From assembly GCA_946902875.1 (NCBI GenBank), contig OX336345.1, positions 13,795,395 through 13,859,394 on the forward strand: a DNA stretch of 64,000 nucleotides, given 5' to 3'. This DNA comes from Nematopogon swammerdamellus. Its lineage: Eukaryota; Arthropoda; Insecta; Lepidoptera; Adelidae. The position numbers were made by a program, and so were the translations under genes. Within the stretch, counting starts at the first letter, position 1. Every line of letters begins with the position of its first letter. Positions 23,301-35,300 of the stretch are shown here, piece by piece. The notes beneath the pieces were generated by a model. It had not been told where the DNA came from. It worked only from the letters and a program-made list of their open reading frames with translations, and ran no database searches.

Positions 23301-26300
23301 TGTAGGTAGTTCTAGATAGAGGAAGGAGTAATGATACTTATGTATAATTCCAGACGAAATACGCCAGGCTTGTCCCCGGTTCTGATAACAAAAGGAGCCA
23401 GAAGCGAAATATGTGAGTGATTGTCAGTAAAATTGTGCATGTCAAAACATTAATTAAATGTTTTGACATGATTTAATCAAACATTTATCTACAAAAGAGC
23501 ATAATAATTAATTTTAGGAAAAATTAATACTTTTGACGTGATGACGTCACGTCTTATAAATTGATGAACACCGGCTGCACCCACGAAAAAGTGTCATGTT
23601 CCATCTGAACCTGTGTGTGCAAGCGAGAGCGCGTAACAAGCGATAGAGAGGCATATAAGGAGAGTAGGAAATACAAAATATATTTGTCCGTTGCGAGCCT
23701 CGAACCCGCGGTCCCTGCCACCAATATTGTGTGACCGACCAGACGTCTTAACCACCCGGCTAAATCGATCATGTACTAGCGAAGCTAGAATTCGGTCAAC
23801 AGTAGGTGAAGATTTCATGGCGGTGAGTCTTTTGGAGCGACATCTAGCGTTAATAGTAAATGAAATACTTCAGCGGTAGTTTACTTGATTCGCAGTTAGG
23901 TAGGTGTTGCAACGTTGTAGTATGCGATTTGATATGTAGATGGCGTTATGTAGGATTATAATTTAGAATATTCATGAAACAAGGGTTGAAAGGAGGTTAC
24001 TCGTACCATAATATATTAAGCGCACTGGCCGGTCGGAAAATATTTCAATTTAGAATATTCATGAAACAAGGGTCCGAATATTTATCACAATATCGATTCA
24101 TGTATTTCGATTCAATACAACGACAGAGAACCAAATATTAGGTATTTAGCACTTTTTAGTTCTAGGTTTTTTTTTGGTTGGAAGTCGGTTTCGTATTTTT
24201 TAAAACTGTTTTTATTTCATTCTTACATACATACATACATAGCGTCACGCCTGTTTCCCGGTGGGGTAGGCAGAGACAACGGATCTCCACGTGCCACGAT
24301 CCTGACACACCTCTGCCGCCTCTTCCACTCCCATAATGTTCTTCATGCATGCTCGTCGGTTACGGGTACTAAGCACTTGCCCCTTTTTGAGCACATGCCC
24401 GATCTGGTCCAGGTACGTGCGTCTAGGGCGATCCTTCCCGACTCTTCCACTCACATTTGCTTCATAAATTTCTTTCGTTAGTCTCCTATCATCCATTCTT
24501 CCAACATGACCGAACCACCGAATCATCTCGCACTACACTATTTCTCAATCTATCTTTCATTGTAACTCCACACAAACTCCTTAACGCGCGCATTTCCACA
24601 GCATTAATCCTGCTTTCATGCTTCGTCTGCCATGCCCAACTTTCACTCCCGTACCTATGTAAGTGTAGGGGCCAGCACTCCACCATGGACAGCCAAACGT
24701 GCCCTAGTTGTGCCTCATTCTTTTTAGTAATATTACATAAAAAAGAATAATCGAAATCGAATAATCGAAATCGATTGAAGTGGTACAGAATGATTCGCCA
24801 TATTATGTGTCAAACTGCAAATTGCTGAAAAAGTCCACATCACAAAAGTTTTGCTGAAGGTAACCACACACCATAGTAATTATCCTCCTTTCGGTTTCTT
24901 CTGCCCGCTGGTACTTCAGAACCGTTCCCAGTAGTCTTATAACTTTATGACGTCATCACGTAAAACTATCATCCGTAAACCGACTTTACAGACAACCAAT
25001 TTTTTTTTTAAGAATCTTTTTGTTATTAAATCCACACTAACAAAAGGAGGTATTATGTTATTATATAATCGTAGAATATCTTAATTACCAATGTCAGCAA
25101 GCTGCTTGATCTTCTGCCTAAGGGGGGACAGGCGGGCTAGCACGTCATTGTGTCCAAGAAGACCCTGCCAGGGTCGCGCCGCCCACGAGCAAGCCTTGTT
25201 GCGAACTGGCACCTTGCTACCGTCCGCACACAGGTACACGTAGTCATCAGGATTCTCTGTTGATGGTGTCGCAGCCACTGTGCCTACTGGCAGCTGTAAA
25301 TAATTTTTTTACTGAAAATTCATATCAAAAGGCATACATACATAATATAATTTTACTGTTGTGCAGCTTGCTATATAGATTGCGTTTGATAAATTCGTTT
25401 CTACTTGGTTATATAGCAAAGCGACTCAGAAGAACGGAATACATACGTAAGTATTGTCACAGAATACTTAATAGGTGCCTACCACAGAGCATCAAATACC
25501 TACCGCGGGCGCCCCCTACTAGAGGCGTCCTAAGCGATGATATTTGAAACCCAATAACCGTACGCTGAGCTGCTAGCGCTTCGTATGTGTGTGTGTGTGC
25601 TAGTATCGACACTACACACAAAGAGGAGCAAGTTAGGCACACGTACAAAACAAATGCACACGCATAACACACATATGTAAGTCATAGACCACGCCCACAG
25701 GCTTCAGCGCCGTTGTAGAGAAATCGCGCTCACGGCGCCTCTAGTAGGGGCGGGCGCGCGCATTTCATGCTCTGTGGTGCCTACTATCGTGTATTGTACC
25801 TACATGTCAACATCGCCCACATAGATACCTACTGCATCAGTGACTGACTGCAGTACCCGGTAGAAAATAATGAACACCACCGAGCTTTAGAAAGAGACAA
25901 TCCGGTTGTAGAGCGTCGTCCCTGTCGCACGATCTCGCACGTCTCTGTGCGACAGGGACAATGCCGACCGGATTGTCTCTTTCTAAAGCTCGGTGTTCAT
26001 TATAAATACTGCCGGGCACTGTACGTACGTACAAACATACATATACAATACCACAAGCTGTATCCCGACAATTGGGGTAAGCAGAGTAATCGGTGTTGTG
26101 CTGCAAGGACTCGTAAATTACAGCATAACATCAACCATCACGTTTCGCAAACTATACGGACAAGATAACTACGAGTATCAAGCAGCAAGTAAGTAAGGCG
26201 CGAAAGCCTACCTTGTGCATGACTCGGTGGAAGGACTGTGCCAAGGTGAGAGGTAGCAGTCCTGTCGCCCTTTAGCACGGTATCTTATCCTTATCCATTA

Positions 26301-29300
26301 GTTGCCTTTTACGACATGCGCGGGAGAGATGCAGTGGGGTGGGGTTATTATTTTTAACCGACTTCCAAAAAAGGAGGAGGTTCTCAATTCGTCTGTATGT
26401 TTTTTTTTTTTTTTATTTTTTTTTTTTTTTTTATTTTTTTGTATGTTTGTAACACGATTTCTCCGTCAATTGAGGGCCGATTTAGAAAATTCTTTTTTTG
26501 TTAGTTAGGTCATACTTCCGAGGTGGTCCCATTTCAATTTTATCGAAATTGGTTCAGTGGTTTTCGAAAAATCAGCATAATACTATGGTGTGTGGTTACC
26601 TTCAGCAAAACTTGTGATGTGGTCGTTTTCGGCAATTTTCAGTTTGATAAATTAGTATGGTGTGTGGTTACCTTCAGCAAAACATTTGTGATGTGGACTT
26701 ATTCAGCAATTTGCAGTCTGACACATATGGCGAATAATTCTGTACCACTTCAATCGATTTCGATTATTCGATTTCGATTATTCTTTTTTATGTAATATTA
26801 CTAAAAAGAATGAAATAAAAACTGTTTTAAAAAATATTAAACCGATTTCCAAAAAACAAAAAAAAAAAACTAAAAAGTATTAAATACCTAATATTTTGAA
26901 ATTTTCTCTGTCCTGTTGAAATACATGAATCGATATACTAGTGATACATATTCGGACCCTTGTTTCATGAATATTCTAAATTTGAATTTTTTTTATTTTT
27001 TCCGACCGGCGTTTAATTTATTATGGTACCTGGCCAGTACCTACTGTACCGAGTACCATCGAGCTGGTTTGATGATGGAGACAGAAGGTGGCCATAGGAA
27101 CTCCTAAACTACACATGATAAACCCATCGTGTTTGGGCTCGTTGCATTTGTCTTCACGAGAAATTTACTTTAGACCTAAAAGATTCTCAATTCGACGGTA
27201 TGTTTTCTTTTTTTGGATGTTTGTTACGCGATTACTCCGTCAATTGTGGGCCGATTTTGAAAATTCTTTTTTTTTTTATTTGAAAGGGGATAACCCTGAG
27301 GTTTTTGAAGTGAAAACTTCTTTAGCGGCTCTTGGCACTTTTTTAGGTGGGTAAAAATGTATAACTCGCGACATCGCGTCAGCGTCATTTTTAAAATGAA
27401 ACCTTAAGTAATTGCGTTAAGGGTTAAGTTAGAGTGGCACGGGATCTGCCGGCACTCCCGGAGTGCAACTGTTAAGTAGGGTTCCGTAACACGTTTATGT
27501 CTGTCCATTCTACTAAGTTCTGCAAAATGAATGTAGGGTTCCGTAACATATGCATGTCTATCCGTTCTACTAAATTTTACAATTTTCAACCAAGGTCCTC
27601 CGACGGTTATTTTATAATAAAAGTAGGCTTCCGTAACACGTTTATGTCTGTCCATTCTACTAAGTTCTGCAACATCACCTACAACGTCCGTGATGTCAGC
27701 CCATAACACCAGTGCCATGTCAGTGCTTCCCCCTTTGATCGTGCTGACTACACTGAACTGGTCGGAAAACACAAACTATTTACATAGCCGTTTCGACCGA
27801 CGTTTAATTCAGTGCGGTGGTACCAACCCGGGAAGGTTAAACCCTACCACCAAGTAAAATTACGAGGGAAGGGACTTACAGTTTTACGAGGAATCCGAAC
27901 CTTGGTCAGCCTCCAACGGTCAGCGGTCACCCATCTAAGTACTGACCGCACCCAGCGTTGCTTAAAATTCAATAGCGACAGTTGACTGTCTGCACCACTG
28001 AGCTATCGAAGCTGACGTGGTCCTATTTTAATTGGGTCAAGATCGGATTGGAAAGCGAGGCGGAATCGCGAGGCCGAAGGCCGAGCGATTCCGCCGAGTA
28101 CATTAATAGCAAAAAATTACTAAAAAAAACTGTGAAATAAAAAAAAAGTTTTAAAAAACATAAAACCGACTTCCTAAAAAAAGTAAAACTAAAAAACTAT
28201 TTAAAATAAAAATATAAAAACCGCCTTCAAAAATATATGAAATAAAAACCTAAAAAAAAAAACGAACCCTAGAGTTGAAGGCGGTGCTAAAGCAAGCAAA
28301 AATGATGCATGAAAGAAAACATGAGCGGATGATAATATCCTTTGTGATTTGTGTAGCCTTTTTAGCACCGCCTTCAACTCTAGGGTTCGTTTTTTTTTTT
28401 AGGTTTTTATTTCATATATTTTTGAAGGCGGTTTTTATATTTTTATTTTAAATAGTTTTTTAGTTTTACTTTTTTTAGGAAGTCGGTTTTATGTTTTTTA
28501 AAACTTTTTTTTTAAGTATCTGCACCGCACGGTACACACGTAGGTACTTATATACTGCATCACAATTGATGAAAATGTTTGAAAAGCAACCAACCCCAAA
28601 GAACTTCCTCACGTAGATGACCTTAGTGAAAGCCACTTGTCCGCCATTATGCACAAGACAACGCAGCGCCCCCTCGTAGCCGCTGAAGTTATCAGGATAG
28701 TCGCAATTCTCTGGATGTTCACACAGCGAACACAGCTTGCTGTATCGCGACTCTGGAATTAGTTGATAATTTCAACGAAGTCTTGGAGAAATGCTCACAA
28801 AATGGTTAAGCTCACCTATTAGGAACATCAGGAACATGAGATTTCCTCTATGTCTAAGTTTCGACAAAATCTGCATATTTAAAGTGTATACAGACTTTAA
28901 AATGCAAAATTTAAGTATTTAAATATTAACTGAATGATCTGAAGCGGCAAGAAAATGACGCATAGTTTCAGGTGCACTTCGAATACTATTTTAATGCTCA
29001 CGCCATGGGCATTCATTAGCCTCTTCAATCGTTATGATAGGACACAAGATGTCCATATCCATATGTCTCACTATAAAGTGTTTACCAAATGCGATTTAGA
29101 GTTTGATGTGGAAGATGACGTGAGATTGTTGTAGACTCCCCCTATCCTCCTTGACCCCCTCTCCCCCTAGTGAGATTTGGTGAGATTTTGCCAGACCCCC
29201 CGCCCCCCCCCCTTTTTTTGCTCACGTGATTAATGGATGTCCCCTTACTATGTTCATTTCTGTAATGTGCAACTTTAGTATTTTATTCATTATTCATGCA

Positions 29301-32300
29301 TCCACATGGAATACAAATTAGTTTTTGCGTATTTACAAATGTGTGGTTTGCTTTATTTAAATTTGTGAATAACCTTGAGTGACCAACGTTGTCTGGAAAC
29401 CACTTTAAAAGCACCTCTGACAATTTGTTACCTATAGGTACACCTGATGCATATGTAGGTACCTATTCATAATTTTCAGTTCAGATCCAGCTTTATCCTA
29501 TTATACTCGTATTACCTATTTGACTCTTTTTGGACTTTGAGGAAAGAAATGACGCGCAAGCCATTATTTGCGTCATTTAGAGTTAGAGATTACTGACTTG
29601 CTTCTGCAAAACATGCAACATGACCAGTGTAATGTGTTATTGGTTACTTACTCCAAACTGAGTTAGTCTTGGGATCAGGTGACCACTGGCCCACAATGCA
29701 GGATTTAGTGAAGAAAGTGGAGTATGCTTTGAGCTCATTTTCCTTTGGCGAGATAGTTCTGTCGTTCATCTTAGGGAAGATGGATCTCTTCATCAGCATT
29801 GTTAGCGGAATCTGAGAACATCGATAGATTTGTACTTACGAAATGGATGAAAATTTTTAGAAGTAAAATTTTCAGAATAAATTTGTTGGTTTAAAATCAT
29901 TCGAATCATATTATTTTAGAGATGGTTGAAAATCAGCATTAAGCTTTAATTTTTTATTAATTAACCTTATAGCCGACATTTCTGTTGACTCCAGTGTGAC
30001 AGGACTTGAGACCTTTCAGGCCATCCAGACTGTCGATAGGAAGATCTTTGTGGACTACAATCACAGCTTCATATCGAAACTCCGCTGAAAAACAATTTCA
30101 ATGAGAATACTAAGTACTCCATGCGTTAACGCGCCAAGGAGAGGAGAATGAAAACAAAGGAGTTGAAATAGAAAGCAAAGTTCGGTACCATCGGGTTCTT
30201 CATCGGTGCGATACTCTTGGAAGACCACAAAGTCCTGGTTGAGAATCTTGGCTGCGACGTACATATCTTCCGGGTCCACTGGCACCAGATCTGCCTGTCG
30301 CTGCTGCACGAATGATAGACATTCTACCCTGCGATACAAATAAATACACGCATTTTACCTCGAAACAAAAAATCTTGAGCAAATATTCCGGAGCGAGTCA
30401 AAGACGTTTTTGCAACATCGTAAAGCACGTCACCGACGATGAAGATAATTTTCTATACATATAATAAAATCGTAAATTAAAAAAAGTCTGTAAATACCTA
30501 CATTGAATATATAAAAAAAAAAAACCAACCAGGGCGTCTTAAAATGAGACATTGAAAGATGCTAGAACACTTTTTCAAATTCTTGTCTGTCTGCACGCGC
30601 ATCACGCAAAAACAACTGAATGGATTTTGACGAAACTTTGTAAGTATAGTGACAGTGTATATCCCGGAGTAACATTAAAACTATGCAAAACAAACAAAAA
30701 ATATATATGTACTACATCCTTAGTACTCGGGATTCGAACTCGTGTCCACCTGAGCGATACACTTGTGTTCTATGAAGAAGACGACCTTGTTAACCACTAG
30801 GGCTACAAGAGTCATGAATGACGACTGAATTAAATACCATTGACCTATCTACCGGGATTCTATCAAATATAATATACCTATAATATATTATAATATAACG
30901 ATGGCTTAATTCAACAAGGCATTAAGTCAACAAAAGTCGATTTTCACTTTTTGATGCATTTATACTCATAAAATTTTATATTTTCGTCTGCTAAAACGCA
31001 CTAAGTCGTATGTGGTTTAATTACCGAGATAGAGGTGGCAATAAGTCAATTTTCAAAGTATTTTCCAATCACAACGCATTAAGTGGACTTAAGTTAGGTT
31101 TTAGGTGGAAAAGGCTAATAATTTCTTGCATGAAAAGGCACTAAGGGGACTTTTGTGCTTTTTAAATTTAAAATTCCAAAGAACTTCTTATATCACAAAG
31201 CACTAAGAGGACTTAGTGCTTTTTTAAATTAAAATTTAAAACAATTTCGTGTGCCACAAAACACTAAGAGACTTAATGCATTTATAAATGAAAGTTTTAA
31301 ACGGCTTCATAAATAACAAAGCATTAAAAGGACTTAATTCGTTTTTCTAGAATAACATTTTGGCAAAACTGCTAATTCAATATTAGGTAGGTACTACACT
31401 GACTTATGTCAGACGTCACTTAGAATCGATAATAAGAAGGACGCATGTAGCATAAAGTCTAAACCGAGATGAAAAATGTTTTATGTAAAATTTGTTTAAA
31501 TGCTTGCCGTCTCATAAAGAAAATCTATAGACACATTCTATTAATGCAATAAATTAGGTTTGCATTTCAACTATAATGTGTAAATTATAATTTTTCTATA
31601 TCTTATTTATTGAATTATTAATAATTTTCCTTTTCATCTTAGTAAAAAATATTTAGGAAAATACTCGATATTAGGTTGAAAAGTCGCAAATAGCCATTTA
31701 CGTCTTTTCAACTCAGCATAGTTAATGCACTTGATTTTACCTTAAGATGGAAGGTCGTAATTGTCTACTTGCCCCTTTTTAACGTAGCATTGGTTCTACT
31801 TTCAATATTCTTATTCTTAATTAAAAAACAAAATCAACCTAATATCGAGTATTTTCCTAAATTTTTTTTACTAAGATGAAAACGAAAATTCTGAATAATT
31901 CAATAAATAATTAAGATATGGAAAAAATATAAATTGCACATTATAGTTGAAATGCAAACCCAATTTATTGCATTAATAGAATGTGTCTAGTCTATAGTTT
32001 TCCTTTATGAGACAGCAAGCATTTAAACTATTTTTACATACTTACAACATTTTTTATCTCGGTTTAGACTTTATGCTACATGCGCCCTTCTTATTATCGG
32101 GGGTAGTATGTACGAGGGTGGATCATAAAGTTTTTGGAATGACAAATGGATCAAATGGAATGAAAACAATACATTTTTTATTAAAATTAAATTTATTTTT
32201 CTACGTAATCTTCTTATTTGATATACTTAGTATACCGCTTTTGTAACTTCATTATTCCATCCTTAAAAACATCTTGATCTTGAGCCTCGAAAAACTCCTC

Positions 32301-35300
32301 CACGCCATAACCAAGTCATTATTCTGAAATTTTGTTCCACGGAGATATTCTTTCAATTTTGGAAATAAATGAAAATCACTGGGGGCTAAGTCCGGTGAAT
32401 ATGGCGGGTGCTCATAAATTTCGGAGCCAGCATCCCTGATGGTACGTTGACACGCGATGCGAGGTTTCACGCATGCCGCCTTCTCGAACGAGAAAACTCG
32501 CATTCGTGAAGCGTTCGTGGAACTGTTTACACTATTCCACATCTCGTTCGAGCTCGTCTGTGTTTCTCTGTTTTGACAGTTGCAAAAATGGAGTCTGTAG
32601 ACGAAGGTTTGGCGTGTATTGGTACAATTTTAGCGTTTAATGTAACACGGCGTTTGATAAGAAACAAAATAAAGAAGAAAAAACAGAAAAGATCTTTTTT
32701 TTATAGAATCTGACACGGTTGGCTACATCACCTACAACATCCGTGATGTCAGCCCATAGCACATTAGTGAGCTAGGTGCCATGTCAGTGCTTCCCTTCGG
32801 TCGTGTCGGCTACACTGAACTGGACGGAAAATACAAACTATTTACATAGACCTACAACATCCGTGATGTCAGCCCATAGCACATTGGTGAGCTAGGTGCC
32901 ATGTCAGTGCTTCCCTTCGGTCGTGTCGGCTACACTGAACTAGACGGAAAATACAAACTATTTACATAGACCTACAACATCCGTGATGTCAGCCCATAAC
33001 ACATTGGTGAACTAGGTGCCATGTCAGTGCTTCCCTTCGGTCGTGTCGGTTACACTGAACTGGACGGAAAATACAAACTATTTACATAGGTAGCCGTTTC
33101 GACCGACCTTTCATTCAGTGCGGTGGTACCAACCCGGGCGGGTTAAACCCTACCACCTAGTAATATAAGAAGGGAGTCATCTGAGATCTATTATTGTTGT
33201 TGTTGTTGTTGTTGTTTATTGATCATTCATATGGCAGTTAGACTGCGCTCGAACTTGTCACAATTTGTTCTATGTGGATAAGGAAATGGATAAGTATATT
33301 ATATAAAGATAACTCAATCATTTGCACTTTGTCATGGTGCCGTAAACAACTAAAAACCACTAAGAAAAAACTTTTTTGCACAACAAACTTCGTGCGAGAC
33401 GCTCCTCTCGAACGCCAACTAATAAACATGCATGAACTCGTTCGCGCGCGAACGACGCTGCGTTCGTGCACGCATGCGAGCTTGCGAGAACTGTCTACAC
33501 GGTGCGTGAATGCGTTCGAGAAGCATTTCTCGTGCGTGAACTCGCATCGTGTCAACCAGGCATGGCATGGCATGGCATTGCAGTGAGGGCAAGTTCAGAT
33601 CTGTGAGCGGGCGCATTGTCCTGGTGAAACAGTACGCCGGACGTCAACTTTTCTCGTCGTTTTTTCTTAATGGTATCTCGCAATTTCGGGATTAAAGCTG
33701 CATAATATGAACCGGTAATTGATTTACCTTTAGGCAAGTAGTCAATTAGGAGAATTCCATAAGCATCTCAGAACACAGAGGCCATAACTTTGCCTGCAGT
33801 CGCAACAACACGAAATTTCTTCACGGGGGGAGAAGACAGTCGTTTCCAGGACATGCTTTGTCGTTTTGTCTCGGGATCGAAGTGGTGCACCCTCGTTACA
33901 AAACGACTTAAGAAGAGTTCAGGATCTCCTTGAAAGATGTCGAGATTCCGCTTTGAAATGTCAAGACGCCGTTTCTTGGTCTCGTCCGTGAGCATTCGCG
34001 GTACCCATCTTGCTGACACTTTTTTGAAGTTCAAAACATCTGTCAAAATTTTTTGAACGCTGCCCTAAGATATCTGTAGGGTCTCTGCGAGGTGGTTTAG
34101 TATAACTCTTCTGTCTTCCAAAACAATTTTTTCCACTTTTTTTATCTTTTCTTCTGTGATCCCTCACAGATGGGTGACGACGGGCGGCCAGAGCGAGCGT
34201 CCTCTTCACAGCTCGATCTGCCACGTTTGAACTCAGATACCTAGTAAGCAATAGTGGAATAGGGTGGTGCACGCACTGTGCCCTAATGTTTGCTGCATAT
34301 CCAAAAAAAATTCTTTAGTAGACATTTTTTTAGAAACAGTTACTTTAAAACCGCACGGATCACGTTTTTCTTCATAATTCGTAATTTTTAGCGACAACTT
34401 AAATTCAAAATTTAATTTCTTAATAAATAAACCACAGCTGAATCATATTTGACGTCAAAATACTACAATAAATAGTGACCGCGAGGCCGAAGGCGGGGGC
34501 TGCGTACAGGAAGACGATGGACCTTTTCGAATAAAGTAAGTAACTAAGGGCGAGGCTAAAGGCCGAGCTGCGTTCAGGTAAACGGTAAACCTTGTTCAGA
34601 AGAAAGGCCGGAAACGCGGCGCGGGCCAGATAAAGTTGCGACGCGGACGGTCCGCGTCGCCACTTCCGGCACAGCTTCCGGCACAGCTTTTTAGTGAAGC
34701 GAGATGGAATCACCTCAAGGCGTGTATGACGAAATGCCGGAGACGCGAATTTCGAGCAAATAGTTTTTATTATAATTCGTATGAACAATTTAAACTTTAT
34801 AGCTTTCTTTTATACGAGTTCATTAAAGAATATAACATTGTTTTTAGAGAAAAATGATAAAAAAGCGGCCAAGTGCTATTGTTAATACTATTATAAATTG
34901 GTCCCTCGAGCCGGATATCAATGTTCTTTTATATTTTTGCAGTATAGTACTAACGTAAAATTTGTTCTTCCTGGCCCTTGCTTAGACCTTAGGTCTTCAA
35001 TGGGAACTAGTCGGAATTATTTATGGTTAGAAGGCTCAGGATTGTTTAACTTTACTATAACTACTTACATGCATGTGGAAAAACGAAACAGCAGAACAAG
35101 TTCAAGCATCAAGGTGAAACTTCGAGTTACATATATACTAGTTAAATTGTTTATTCTTGGGACCTGGATAAGTGTTGCCTCAAGGGTTTTGAGTACCTAG
35201 TTAAAAATCAAGTTTTAACCAATTAATATTCTGTCGTTGGTTTAACACCTCGTTTAATACCTTAGGTATGTGGCTGTGGTACCTGTTTTCGCATTTTCTT

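Larger units (their letters stand above)
32111..34400 (-). pseudogene. mariner transposase pseudogene, split by an insertion
   Basis: Minus-strand pieces in order: EFKRGRSSCEEDARSGRPSS (near 34220-34160), TDVLNFKKVSARWVPRMLTD, HFDPETKRQSMSWKRLSSPP, GKVMASVF then a stop where Trp is expected, PKGKSITGSYYAALIPKLRD, FHQDNAPAHRSELALT, and, beyond the insertion at 32441-33560, HPPYSPDLAPSDFHLFPKLK. HQDNAPAH and YSPDLAPSDF hold the second and third acidic residues of the mariner DD34D core and are now about 1.1 kb apart. Frameshifts and stops make it inactive. It lies in Tsf1 intron 2. Confidence 0.9.
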
